This document shows positions 54,607-63,980 of a stretch of 64,000 nt of DNA, piece by piece. Positions within the stretch are counted from its first letter, which is position 1. Every line of letters starts with the position of its first letter. Made by a program: the position numbers and the translations under genes. The notes under the pieces were generated by a model that saw only the letters and a program-made list of their open reading frames with translations, was not told where the DNA came from and searched no databases. Source of the stretch: Bacillota bacterium (GTDB lineage: Bacteria; Bacillota; Clostridia; Acetivibrionales; JAEZXR01); assembly GCA_023419605.1 (NCBI GenBank), contig JAEZXR010000119.1, positions 124,001-188,000 on the forward strand, written 5' to 3'.

Positions 54607-55809
54607 ATGGGTAAGGCTAAATTTGAAAGAAACAAACCCCACGTTAACGTTGGTACAATCGGACACGTTGACCATGGTAAGACATCTTTGACTGCTGCTA
54701 TAACTAAAGTATTGGCTCTGAACGGTAAGGCTGAATTTAAAGCTTACGATCAGATCGATGCTGCTCCGGAAGAAAGAGAAAGAGGTATCACTATCTCTAC
54801 AGCTCACGTTGAGTATGAAACTGACAAGAGGCACTATGCTCACGTTGACTGCCCTGGACATGCTGACTATGTTAAGAACATGATCACTGGTGCTGCTCAG
54901 ATGGACGGCGCGATCCTTGTTGTTTCTGCTGCTGATGGCCCGATGCCTCAGACAAGAGAACACATTCTTCTGTCCCGTCAGGTTGGCGTTCCATACATAG
55001 TTGTTTTCTTGAACAAGTGTGATATGGTTGATGACGAAGAATTGATCGAATTGGTTGAAATGGAATTGAGAGAGCTGCTCAGCTCCTACGAGTTCCCAGG
55101 TGATGATATTCCTATCGTTAGAGGTTCAGCTTTAGTTGCTCTCGAGTGTGGATCCAAAGATGCTTCTGCTCCTGAGTATGCTCCAATCCTCGCTCTGATG
55201 GATAAAGTAGATGAATATATTCCTACACCTGAAAGACCTACTGACAAACCGTTCCTTATGCCTGTAGAAGACGTATTCTCCATCACAGGCCGTGGTACAG
55301 TTGCTACTGGTAGAGTTGAAAGAGGAACAATCAAGGTTGGAGAAGAAGTTGAAATCGTTGGTTTGGCAGAAGCTCCTAAGAAGACTGTTGTAACTGGTGT
55401 TGAAATGTTCAGAAAGCTTCTTGATCAGGCTATGGCCGGTGACAACATCGGAGCCCTGCTGAGAGGTGTTCAGAGAACTGAAATCGAAAGAGGACAGATT
55501 CTGTCCAAACCAGGTTCAGTTAAACCTCACACTCACTTCAATGGTCAGGTTTACGTTCTTTCAAAAGAAGAAGGTGGTAGACATACTCCTTTCTTCAATA
55601 ACTACAGACCTCAGTTCTACTTCAGAACTACTGACGTTACAGGTGTAGTTACCCTTCCAGAAGGCGTAGAAATGTGTATGCCTGGCGATAACTTGACAAT
55701 GACAATCAAGCTCATCACTCCAATCGCAATGGAAGAAGGCTTGAGATTCGCTATCCGTGAAGGCGGAAGAACTGTTGCATCTGGTGTTGTAACTTCAATC
55801 ATTGAATAA
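54607..55809 (+). CDS. tuf: Elongation factor Tu
   Basis: A 400-residue GTPase delivering aminoacyl-tRNA. G1 is GHVDHGKT, effector loop 'APEERERGITISTAHVEYET', switch II 'DCPGHADYVKNMITGAAQMDGAILVVSAADGPMPQTREH', G4 'NKCDM'. GGGAGGAG precedes the ATG. It follows fusA by 179 bases and ends at a clear terminator, closing the cluster. Confidence 0.97.
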   Translation: MGKAKFERNKPHVNVGTIGHVDHGKTSLTAAITKVLALNGKAEFKAYDQIDAAPEERERGITISTAHVEYETDKRHYAHVDCPGHADYVKNMITGAAQMDGAILVVSAADGPMPQTREHILLSRQVGVPYIVVFLNKCDMVDDEELIELVEMELRELLSSYEFPGDDIPIVRGSALVALECGSKDASAPEYAPILALMDKVDEYIPTPERPTDKPFLMPVEDVFSITGRGTVATGRVERGTIKVGEEVEIVGLAEAPKKTVVTGVEMFRKLLDQAMAGDNIGALLRGVQRTEIERGQILSKPGSVKPHTHFNGQVYVLSKEEGGRHTPFFNNYRPQFYFRTTDVTGVVTLPEGVEMCMPGDNLTMTIKLITPIAMEEGLRFAIREGGRTVASGVVTSIIE

Positions 55810-55824
55810 TAATATTCAATATAT

Positions 55825-55856
55825 AAAAAGGTACCGATTTATCGGTGCCTTTTTTG
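55825..55856 (+). terminator. Terminator of tuf
   Basis: AAAAGGTACCGAT pairs with ATCGGTGCCTTTT (one G-U) over a two-base loop, with six T. Confidence 0.88.
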
Positions 55857-56302
55857 CTGTTTTATAACAATTTTCCTGTGATGTTTTCAAAAAAATATCT
55901 TTACAATGGAAACTGTGCAGTGTTCAATAAAGCTCCACCGAGCATATTGTTGGTTTTCTATGAAATAAAGACAAATTTCAACAAAAAAACATCGTTGCAA
56001 GTTAATGGAATATATGGTAGTATGAACTAAAACGTATTTATAGACATAAGTAAATAATTTATCAATTTACTATAGAATCCTGTAAGAAAATGTATCTTAC
56101 TATAAAAAAGAATTCTGTAAAGGCGATATTGAGACGAGTACAATATACCTTTTGTGGCTAAGAGCCCTATTCAATAGTTTGTAGATACACTTCAAAAGCC
56201 ATAGAAGAATCACATTTCTGCTAAAAAGACAATTATAAAGAATTATATCAGTTATAAAGATTTTAACGAGTTGAAAAGCAAACGCTGGGAGGACAGGCTT
56301 CT
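55857..56302 (+). promoter_or_regulatory. Spacer with a likely promoter for the transferase gene
   Basis: TTGCAA (55995-56000), 17 bases, TAGTAT (56018-56023) is the best promoter match. The leader of about 270 bases has no hairpin or frame I can assign. Confidence 0.45.
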
Positions 56303-57067
56303 ATGATTTTGAATTACTCCCCAAGAGAATATAGTAACGTGATTAATTTACGGAACGAAGGAGAATGCTTTAAAGCCTGCCTGAGTTTTTGCTATTTCGT
56401 GGGTGGAGAGATTCCGTCATTTTTTCATTCCCAGGAAAAAAGATACTACGATGGGCTGAAGTTTGAAAAAAGAAGGAAAGATTACAGTCTTGGAAGATAT
56501 GTTGCAAAACGCTCCGTTGGATTATTTTCCGGGGAGAAGGACCTAAGCAGGATCGAAATAAAAAACGGGGTCTTTAACCAGCCTATTGTAAAATACGGAA
56601 ATGAGCAGAATCTGCAGGTAAGTATTAGTCATTGTGAGCATATGGGGGCGGCAGTCGCATTCCAGGAAGATCATCCTATGGGGATTGATATCGAAAGAAT
56701 CTCTTCAAAAACTGCCAAAATCATAGAGTCACAAATCGACGAAGATGAAAAAGAATTGATTAGGAATAGAGAACGGACACCGGATTTCATGCTTATACTA
56801 TTATGGACCTCAAAAGAATCCTTATCAAAGGTATTGAAAACAGGGTTAACTGTTCCACTGAATCTTTTTAAAATAAATAGGATAATCGATAAAGGTGAAT
56901 ACTTTATTAGTATATACGAAAATTTTAACCAGTATCATACCATTTCCTTTGCTCTTGCAGATTATATATGTTCCATTACAATTCCCAAGAATTCCGAGTT
57001 TGAAATGGATATACAGGCAATACGGGATTGGTTTGGAAATGGTACAGATACAGGTATTGCACTTTGA
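56303..57067 (+). CDS. 4'-phosphopantetheinyl transferase, Sfp-like
   Basis: A 254-residue enzyme moving phosphopantetheine from CoA to carrier proteins. The family motifs are 'VSISHCEHMGAAVAF' (His region), 'PMGIDIERI' with the Mg-binding Asp, and 'LLWTSKESLSKVLKTGL' (W-x-x-KES-x-x-K). Length and the two-domain layout fit Sfp/Gsp rather than the ~120-residue AcpS. It lies upstream of the acc genes, which may mean activation of fatty-acid or polyketide carriers; no carrier gene is adjacent. ATG 56303 follows GGGAGGA. Confidence 0.87.
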   Translation: MILNYSPREYSNVINLRNEGECFKACLSFCYFVGGEIPSFFHSQEKRYYDGLKFEKRRKDYSLGRYVAKRSVGLFSGEKDLSRIEIKNGVFNQPIVKYGNEQNLQVSISHCEHMGAAVAFQEDHPMGIDIERISSKTAKIIESQIDEDEKELIRNRERTPDFMLILLWTSKESLSKVLKTGLTVPLNLFKINRIIDKGEYFISIYENFNQYHTISFALADYICSITIPKNSEFEMDIQAIRDWFGNGTDTGIAL

Positions 57068-57388
57068 GATTTGTTTTGGGGGGCACTGCGGTAAATTTCT
57101 TGTGAATATCCCAAATCATAAGGAATTCTGTGAGAAAATCGACGAGGGATGTATAGCATGAAAGAGAAGAACTCTACCAGAGGAGGTGGCTGACAAATAA
57201 GGCGGCCTATAGGGCTAGAAAGACGGTGTCTGCATTTTTAAAACCTCTATAAAAAAGTAATACGCTTATTTTAAAGTAGGTCTGTTTGTATCATCAAAAT
57301 GATCCATTTGCACAGCGTATCATAAAGCAGCTCAAGTTGGCTTATCTTAGTATATTGTAGTTAATTAAGGGTAGGAGGATGAAAAAAA
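57068..57388. other. Spacer before accB
   Basis: No gene with a ribosome binding site is seen. Unassigned sequence; the accB promoter probably lies here, but no strong box pair stands out. Confidence 0.4.
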
Positions 57389-57856
57389 ATGGATTATAAG
57401 AATATCTATGAACTCATAAACAGTATAAAGATGGATCACGTGCAAATCGAATTCCCCGACGGCGTTAAGGTTACAATGAGCAACAAACCGATTCCAACGG
57501 ATAATAGCCAGGGTTTGGCTGTATCGCAGCAACTCGCTGCTAAAGATCCTATAAAAACGTCTGTTGAGGAGATCTCACTACAGGGTGGGAAGACGAATGA
57601 GCCTGCAAAGGGTTTTAAGGCAGAAAAGATAATTGCTTCACCGATTGTAGGTACTTTTTACGAGGCCAGTTCACCCAATGCAAAAGCATTTGTTGAAGTA
57701 GGCTCCAGTGTTAAAAAGGGACAAGTCCTTTGCATCGTTGAAGCGATGAAGCTAATGAACGAAATCGTTTCTGAATATGATGGTGTTGTTGTAGAAATAC
57801 TGGTGAAAAATGAGCAATTGGTGGAGTACGGCCAGCCCATGTTCGTAATTGCATAA
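57389..57856 (+). CDS. accB: Biotin carboxyl carrier protein of acetyl-CoA carboxylase
   Basis: A 155-residue BCCP. The N-terminal helical part (MDYKNIYELINSIKMDHVQIEF) is followed by a flexible linker (about 40-75) and the biotinyl domain. The biotinylated lysine is K121 in 'VEAMKLMNEIVSEYDGVV', with the 'thumb' region 'ASSPNAKAFVEVGSSVKKGQ' before it. GTAGGAGGAT precedes the ATG. First gene of accB-accC-accD-accA. Confidence 0.96.
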   Translation: MDYKNIYELINSIKMDHVQIEFPDGVKVTMSNKPIPTDNSQGLAVSQQLAAKDPIKTSVEEISLQGGKTNEPAKGFKAEKIIASPIVGTFYEASSPNAKAFVEVGSSVKKGQVLCIVEAMKLMNEIVSEYDGVVVEILVKNEQLVEYGQPMFVIA

Positions 57857-58250
57857 GTCCTGTCAGAAATGCATTCTTATCAAACCTTCTATAGGGATAA
57901 CCAACTTTAAATCTTATGATTCTCAGCGGCAAAAACGTCCGGGATTTGGGGCAGTATGGCCATTGGATCAATTCAATGCTGGAGTTGGATATCTATAAAC
58001 GTAAATTATACTTTATAACAAGTGCTCACGGTAAATAAGGATAAAGCGCCGGAAACAGTGCGATTCATGGGAGAAGAACTGGCTGCTGTATTGCGGTGCA
58101 GCCAGCTTTAGTCTCGGATACTTCCAGCCTGGAAGTATCTTTGCATTCCGAACATAAAAAGCAGAGTAAGAATAGTTAGTTTTACAGTTGAAGGATGACT
58201 TTCAATACAGATGAATCTATACCCGAAGGAATAAGTAATGGAGGTTTGGC
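57857..58250 (+). other. Hairpin-bearing spacer between accB and accC
   Basis: Two hairpins stand together: CTGGCTGC/GCAGCCAG (58079-58105) and a perfect GATACTTCCAG/CTGGAAGTATC with one-base loop (58117-58139). Neither has a proper T-run. They may be mRNA processing or attenuation structures inside the acc operon. No gene is seen in the 393 bases. Confidence 0.5.
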
Positions 58251-59594
58251 ATGTTCAGTAAAATATTAATTGCAAATAGGGGAGAGATCGCAGTCAGAAT
58301 CATCAGAGCCTGCAGGGAGCTTGGTATTTCAACAGTGGCAGTATACTCTGAGGCGGATAGGAATTCGCTGCATGTACAAATGGCAGATCAGGCGATTTGT
58401 ATCGGTCCTGCGGCTCCCCAGAAAAGCTACCTGAATATACAGAACATCATCAGTACGGCTGTATCGACAGGTGCAGAGGCAATCCATCCGGGCTTTGGGT
58501 TTTTATCGGAAAACAGCAAATTCGCTAAAATCTGTAGAGAATCCAATATTACCTTTATTGGGCCATCGCCGGAGGCCATCGATTTAATGGGAAACAAGTC
58601 GAAAGCGAAGGAAACCATGAAGCGTGCAGGAGTACCTGTGGTTCTGGGGTCTGATGGCGATGTTCCGAATCTTGATGCAGCGATAAAGCTGGCCCGGGAG
58701 ATTGGTTATCCGGTAATGCTTAAGGCTTCCAGTGGCGGCGGTGGGAAAGGCATCCGGCTTGTTTACTCTGAAGAAGAGCTTAAAAGCGCCTTCCCCATGG
58801 TTAAGGCAGAGGCAAAGGCCAGCTTTAATGATGAAGGAGTTTACCTGGAAAAATTTATTGTAAACCCCAGGCACATAGAAATTCAAATTGCTGCCGATCA
58901 TTATGGCAATGTTATTTACTTAGGAGAGAGAGACTGCTCTATTCAAAGGCGCAATCAGAAAATTATTGAAGAGGCTCCTTCCACGGTCCTAACGCCTGAA
59001 AAAAGAAGCGAGATGGGGAATATGGCCGTGAAGGTGGCCAAGTCCGTAAATTATGAAAATGTAGGGACCATAGAGTTTTTAGTGGATCAGGACGGAAAAT
59101 TCTATTTTATGGAGATGAACACGAGGATTCAGGTGGAACACCCGGTTACGGAGATGGTGACAGGCTTTGATCTGGTACAGGAACAAATCAAAATCGCCTT
59201 TGGAGAAGCGCTGTCAAAGACCCAGGATCAGATTGATATAAGAGGTCATTCCATAGAATGCAGAATTAACGCGGAGAATCCGGAGATGAATTTCATACCC
59301 AGCCCCGGCAGAATCACAAAGCTTCTATTGCCCGGAGGGAACGGGGTACGCATTGACTCCGGAATCTATCAGGATTATACCATACTCCCTTTTTACGATT
59401 CAATGATTGCCAAGCTCATCGTCCATGCAGATACCAGAGAAAGAGCCATCAATAAGATGAGGGCTGCCCTAAGTGAATTCAAGGTAGAAGGAATTGCGAG
59501 CAATGTTGCTTTCTTAAGCAAAATCATGGAGAATGAGAATTTCAGAAAAGGAAATTTTGATACTTCCTTTATTAAGACAGAGAATCTGATTTGA
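58251..59594 (+). CDS. accC: Biotin carboxylase of acetyl-CoA carboxylase
   Basis: A 447-residue ATP-grasp enzyme carboxylating biotin on BCCP. 'FSKILIANRGEIAVRIIRACRELGISTVAVYSEAD' is the N-terminal signature, 'KASSGGGGKGIRLVYSEEEL' the glycine-rich ATP lid, 'YFMEMNTRIQVEHPVTEMVTGFDLVQEQI' the catalytic segment with Glu, Asn and Arg. A compact 'INAENPEMNFIPSPGRI' C-domain completes it. GGAGG precedes the ATG by seven bases. Confidence 0.97.
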   Translation: MFSKILIANRGEIAVRIIRACRELGISTVAVYSEADRNSLHVQMADQAICIGPAAPQKSYLNIQNIISTAVSTGAEAIHPGFGFLSENSKFAKICRESNITFIGPSPEAIDLMGNKSKAKETMKRAGVPVVLGSDGDVPNLDAAIKLAREIGYPVMLKASSGGGGKGIRLVYSEEELKSAFPMVKAEAKASFNDEGVYLEKFIVNPRHIEIQIAADHYGNVIYLGERDCSIQRRNQKIIEEAPSTVLTPEKRSEMGNMAVKVAKSVNYENVGTIEFLVDQDGKFYFMEMNTRIQVEHPVTEMVTGFDLVQEQIKIAFGEALSKTQDQIDIRGHSIECRINAENPEMNFIPSPGRITKLLLPGGNGVRIDSGIYQDYTILPFYDSMIAKLIVHADTRERAINKMRAALSEFKVEGIASNVAFLSKIMENENFRKGNFDTSFIKTENLI

Positions 59595-59637
59595 TCCATA
59601 GTGTATGGAAACCAATAAATACACATCATGATCGATA

Positions 59638-59676
59638 TAAGTGCACAAAAGTCTTTACATGTTCTTTTGTACACTT
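59638..59676 (+). promoter_or_regulatory. Hairpin between accC and accD
   Basis: AAGTG-C-ACAAAAG pairs with CTTTTGT-A-CACTT around a ten-base loop. It lacks a T-run and probably is an mRNA structure within the operon. Confidence 0.4.
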
Positions 59677-59774
59677 GTATTTGCTTATTCCGTATCGCGG
59701 AAATCAATGGAGTCCTTGTAAAATCATTTTCGCGATTTATTTAACCAATTTATTATGCTGGAAGGTGAAAATCG

Positions 59775-60677
59775 ATGGTAGAGAACAATTCAATATCGCT
59801 CACGTTAAATAAATCAACGCAGACAATACCGGAGCGCCCCTTATATCCGGTCAGGACAACCGGGCGTTCTGACATCCTGGAAGGCAGTTGGATCAAATGT
59901 GATAGTTGCGGAGAAATTATATATAAGGAAGATGTTGTCTCTAATTTGGGAATCTGCAGTAAGTGCGACCGGCATTTTAAAATATCCGCAAAGGAAAGAA
60001 TTGATTTGCTCATAGACGGAGGATACGCTAACTTCACTGAATTTGATAAGGATATGACAACGCAGAATCCGCTGAATTTTCCGGAGTATGAGGAAAAGAT
60101 AAAAGAGCTTTCGAAAAAAACCGGGCTTAACGAGGCTGTAATAACCGGAGTAGGGGATATTTGCGGCAGAAAGACCGTGCTTTGCACCATGGACTCGAAC
60201 TTTTTAATGGGAAGCATGGGAAGCGTGGTAGGAGAAAAAATAACTCGAGCGGTGGAGCGGGCTATAGAACAATCTTTACCCCTGGTGATCATTGTGGTCT
60301 CGGGTGGCGCGCGAATGCAGGAAGGAATTATCTCTCTCATGCAGATGGCAAAAACAAGTGCTGCATTATCGAGGTTTGCCAAAACGGGGCAGGTCTATAT
60401 AACAGTACTTACAGACCCCACAACAGGCGGGGTTTCAGCGAGCTTTGCCATGCTTGGGGATATTATCCTGGCAGAGCCCCAGGCATTGATCGGATTCACC
60501 GGGCCGCGAGTGATTGCCCAGACCATAAAACAGACATTGCCGGATGGATTCCAGACTTCGGAATTTCTTCTTCAACATGGATTTATCGATAAGATCGTTC
60601 ATAGGAAAGAGCTTAAAAATACATTGGCTAAGCTGCTTGAACTGCATGGAGCAGTGGAAGAAAACGATGAAAGATGA
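59775..60677 (+). CDS. accD: Acetyl-CoA carboxylase carboxyltransferase beta subunit
   Basis: A 300-residue subunit. The zinc ribbon is '[29 protein letters not shown]' (two CxxC pairs, residues about 38-64). The crotonase-like body has '[25 protein letters not shown]' (as [11 protein letters not shown]) and '[35 protein letters not shown]'. With accA it moves the carboxyl group to acetyl-CoA. accA starts six bases after its stop. Confidence 0.96.
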   Translation: [300 protein letters not shown]

Positions 60678-60682
60678 GGTGA

Positions 60683-61627
60683 ATGTTTTTGGGGCTGCAT
60701 TTTGAGGATAAATTGTTGGAAATGGAAAATAAAATCAGCGAGCTTGAAAAGTTTTCTTTCGAAAATGACTTTGATTTTGGTGCGCAGATAAAAGCCATGA
60801 AAGAGGAACTTATCCGATTCAAGATGAAAAGTTATGAAACACTGACTCCCTGGGACAAATTAACTTTGGCCCGAATGGCGCAAAGGCCCACATCCATTGA
60901 TTATATTGAGCGGATATTCGATGATTTCATAGAGTTCCATGGGGATCGCTTCTTTGGAGATGATAAAGCTATCATCGGTGGTATTGGAAAATTAAATACC
61001 ACAGTTGTGACCGTTATAGGGGAGCAAAAAGGTAGGGATATCAAGGAAAATATTGAAAGAAACTTTGGTATGCCTCATCCGGAGGGATATAGAAAAGCCC
61101 TTCGTCTCATGAAACAGGCAGAGAAGTTTAATCGCCCTGTGATTTGCCTGATCGATACGCCTGGCGCCTATTGCGGGATTGGAGCAGAGGAAAGAGGACA
61201 GGCCGAGGCTATCGCACAGAATTTGATGCAGATGGCACAGCTGGGGGTGCCTGTGATTTGCGTGCTCATTGGTGAAGGCTCAAGCGGAGGGGCACTGGCA
61301 ATCGGTGTTGGAGATAGAATCATAATGCTGGAGCATTCCGTGTACTCCATCCTGTCACCGGAAGGATTCGCAAGTATTTTATGGAAGGATAGCAAAAGAG
61401 CTAAGGAAGCTGCAGATATCATGAAAATTACTGCGGCAGACTTAAAGAAAATGGAAGTCATCGATGAAATAATAGAGGAGCCTCTGGGCGGTGCTCACAG
61501 GGATGTTGACGATATGGCAGGCAGGATAAAATCATGCCTGGTCAGGGTATTGGAAGAACTGAAACATAAGGACATAGAGGTACTGCTGAATGAAAGGCAT
61601 GAGAAATTCAGAGCCATGGGATGTTAA
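60683..61627 (+). CDS. accA: Acetyl-CoA carboxylase carboxyltransferase alpha subunit
   Basis: A 314-residue subunit: N-terminal helical part ('LEMENKISELEKFSFENDFDF'), 'RMAQRPTSIDYIERIFDDFIEFHGDRFFGDDKAIIGGIG', the CoA-binding 'NFGMPHPEGYRKALRLMKQAEKFNRPVICLIDTPGAYCGIGAEERGQAEAIA' and 'GEGSSGGALAIGVGDRI'. GATGAGGTGA overlaps the accD end, so translation is coupled. It closes the acc operon at a strong terminator. Confidence 0.96.
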   Translation: MFLGLHFEDKLLEMENKISELEKFSFENDFDFGAQIKAMKEELIRFKMKSYETLTPWDKLTLARMAQRPTSIDYIERIFDDFIEFHGDRFFGDDKAIIGGIGKLNTTVVTVIGEQKGRDIKENIERNFGMPHPEGYRKALRLMKQAEKFNRPVICLIDTPGAYCGIGAEERGQAEAIAQNLMQMAQLGVPVICVLIGEGSSGGALAIGVGDRIIMLEHSVYSILSPEGFASILWKDSKRAKEAADIMKITAADLKKMEVIDEIIEEPLGGAHRDVDDMAGRIKSCLVRVLEELKHKDIEVLLNERHEKFRAMGC

Positions 61628-61654
61628 AACAGACGCACCGGAACATTACTTTAA

Positions 61655-61715
61655 AAGGCCCGATGATGCGGAAAGCAGGGAAATGAGTTGCCTGCTTTCC
61701 GCATCATCGGGCCTT
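61655..61715. terminator. 25-bp bidirectional terminator
   Basis: Arms 61655-61679 and 61691-61715 are perfectly complementary across an 11-base loop. It ends accA rightward and the DUF1015 gene leftward; the latter's stop codon begins only 13 bases away. Confidence 0.88.
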
Positions 61716-61727
61716 CTTCTATCTTCC

Positions 61728-63074
61728 TTAGCGTATCTTTCTACACTCCAGGTAGAATCTCTTTTCATCGGCTTCCCCCATGGAGAAGGTTTTGCGCGGA
61801 AGAGCTCCATCGAGAATTACTGTTTTGAAGAGATCTCGTTTATCCATGGAGGGAAGGAAGAAGCCGATATTACCAGGCTGTGAACCCAGGGTTTCCACCA
61901 CTTTATCTCCATGGATGTAGTCAATTCTTGCATCCGGGTTTCCAGCCAGAAATTGGTCCAGGAAGTCCTGCAGCGTACCTACTTCCAGATTATACTGGGG
62001 GCAGCGGACTTCTGCAAACCCATTGAAGCCACTGGTTATAAAAGGGATTACATGGCAGGGGTGAGCAGCTTTTGCCGTTTGGCTCTCCTTTTGCATTTTC
62101 TCCACGGATGTAAAAGTCTTATATTGGGCCTCGCAGCCTAGGGCAGTATAATACTGAATCATGTCGCTTAGGAGATGCTCCGGGTCTACAGAAAATACAA
62201 CCCGATGGATGGGTTCAAATTGAAGACCTTCATCATGAACGTTTACAAGTTCCACAAGAGCAAAGCGCGCAGGATGGTTTTCCTGTTCTTCTTTGGGAAG
62301 GGTATTTTTAAGATTTTCCCAAAAAGCCTTTGCCGAGGCAAGGGAATGATTCCCGTCTCCTACGGCAAACAGGAGAACTTCCTTGTCCGCACCCACGTTA
62401 TATTTCGACTGAAAAATATCCGGCTCTGCCAGCTTTTCAAGGGATTTCATTACAGCATCGACAAATTGGGAATCTCCAACTTTATAACCCCGAATATGTC
62501 CCCCATCCATCATCAGATCAAAGTCATACAGTTTTTCCAATTGGTTTGTAATCCCTGAAAGCGGCTCTATAACGGTTTTGTCTTCATCATCAATTAATAA
62601 TAGGATGTGTGGCAGTTCGATGACAGCGCTTTCACGAATTTTGATCCTCGGTGGAAGCCTCTCGATTACAGTGCCTTCGGTTGCGCGTATTAAGGAATTG
62701 GCACCCTTTGCATAGTCGTAAACCTCAAGGTCGACAGCAAGGATAAGCCCCTTTCTCGAATGTCCATGGGCCGTTTCCCTCTCTACATAGATGAAACCCT
62801 GTCCCTGCGGCACTAGAATGTTTTCTTTAAGATACGTGGTCATAGTACGGTTGATTTTTGCGATTCTTTCTTCCTTATCCTCTCTTTCCAGGTAAACCTC
62901 AGGTAAAGTTATATGAAGTGTAGAAGGACTTTGCCCTACTGTTTTTTCTACGGCTTCCCAATATTCCGGCTGTGAAGTATACTGGTCACAGGCGACTACG
63001 GACCAGGCCGACATATCTGTACCCGGCTTTGGCAGCAATATGGCCGGAACATGGACACCAATCTCAATTCTCAT
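61728..63074 (-). CDS. DUF1015 family protein
   Basis: A 448-residue protein of the DUF1015 family, widespread in anaerobes and of unknown function. Seen are 'VPAILLPKPGTDMSAWSVVACDQYTSQPEYW' at the start, 'LHITLPEVYL', 'AVGDGNHSLASAKAFWENLK' (the conserved GDGNHS motif, suggestive of a nucleotide- or metal-related site) and 'RIDYIHGDKVVETLGSQPGNIGFFLPSMDKRDLFKTVILDGALPRKTFSMGEA'. Start 63074 has AAAGGGGA eight bases upstream. In some genomes it neighbours serine metabolism genes; not here. Confidence 0.88.
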   Translation of the reverse strand: MRIEIGVHVPAILLPKPGTDMSAWSVVACDQYTSQPEYWEAVEKTVGQSPSTLHITLPEVYLEREDKEERIAKINRTMTTYLKENILVPQGQGFIYVERETAHGHSRKGLILAVDLEVYDYAKGANSLIRATEGTVIERLPPRIKIRESAVIELPHILLLIDDEDKTVIEPLSGITNQLEKLYDFDLMMDGGHIRGYKVGDSQFVDAVMKSLEKLAEPDIFQSKYNVGADKEVLLFAVGDGNHSLASAKAFWENLKNTLPKEEQENHPARFALVELVNVHDEGLQFEPIHRVVFSVDPEHLLSDMIQYYTALGCEAQYKTFTSVEKMQKESQTAKAAHPCHVIPFITSGFNGFAEVRCPQYNLEVGTLQDFLDQFLAGNPDARIDYIHGDKVVETLGSQPGNIGFFLPSMDKRDLFKTVILDGALPRKTFSMGEADEKRFYLECRKIR

Positions 63075-63408
63075 ATTCAAATCCCCTTTACTTATTAAAT
63101 CTCTATATCTTCTTTGCTTTGCAGATAATCAAATCAAAAGTTAGAAAGTGTGGAGTACAGGGAAAGATATGCCCCTATCCACAGCTTTAATTGCGAAATA
63201 AACATACCTTCTTTCAGAAGAGGCGTGGGAAGGGTCTGGATATTTAACTTCAGAATTTGTTACCTTTATTGTTGAATATTTTATCTGAATTTGTAAAAAT
63301 AGTCAAAGGGTAGAAAGCGAATTTTTTTTAGTAAACTTAGCAATAATAAACTTGAGGAAATTATAGAAAAACTAGAACTAACTCCACAGTATTGGATGGT
63401 TGCAGTCT
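63075..63408. other. Divergent spacer between the DUF1015 and PRC-barrel genes
   Basis: AT-rich with no gene. Promoters for both directions must lie here, but none is clear enough to place. Confidence 0.4.
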
Positions 63409-63939
63409 ATGGAAAGATATAGCGAGATTGTGGGTCTGCCGGTGATTTGTGCTGACAATGGCAAAAAAGTAGGAACTATTCATGATGTCATATTCTGCCC
63501 CAAGACCAGAGAAGTGAGAGGATTCCTTCTGGAGAGGAAGGGCTGTGAAATTAGCAAAAAGATTGTACGATTAAAGGATGTAGTCAATTTGGGAAGGGAT
63601 GCACTGATTATTAATGATTGCTCCTGCATTTCCAAAGTGCTAAGCCGAAAAGGAAGCCCGGAATTGATGGATAAGGCGGAAGTCAGGGGACTTAGGATTT
63701 ATACCCGGACAGGAGAGGATCTTGGAGTGGTGAAGGATGTACTTTTTGATTATAAAACCGGCACCATGGAGGGCTTTGAGATATCGGACGGTCTTTTGCA
63801 CGATCTGGTGCAGGGAAGGAATATACTCCCGCTTTTTGGAAAAGTGGAATTTAGTGAAGAAAGCGTCCTGGTAGATAAGGAGGCTATTGAAGAAATGAGC
63901 AATACCGGTGGAGGATTAAAAAAATTTTTTGACCAGTAA
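63409..63939 (+). CDS. PRC-barrel domain protein
   Basis: A 176-residue protein with two PRC-barrel domains in tandem: residues about 3-75 ('SEIVGLPVICADNGKKVGTIHDVIFCPKTREVRGFLLERKG') and about 88-160 ('EVRGLRIYTRTGEDLGVVKDVLFDYKTGTMEGFEISDG'). The end is 'GGGLKKFFDQ'. Such proteins are common in spore formers; YlmC/YrrD-type relatives are linked to sporulation, but the role is not settled. ATG 63409 is preferred, though its ribosome binding site is weak and a TTG at 63400 is possible. Confidence 0.82.
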   Translation: MERYSEIVGLPVICADNGKKVGTIHDVIFCPKTREVRGFLLERKGCEISKKIVRLKDVVNLGRDALIINDCSCISKVLSRKGSPELMDKAEVRGLRIYTRTGEDLGVVKDVLFDYKTGTMEGFEISDGLLHDLVQGRNILPLFGKVEFSEESVLVDKEAIEEMSNTGGGLKKFFDQ

Positions 63940-63980
63940 ATAGTGTAAATCAGGAATACCATAAGGAAAGGGGTGATTTT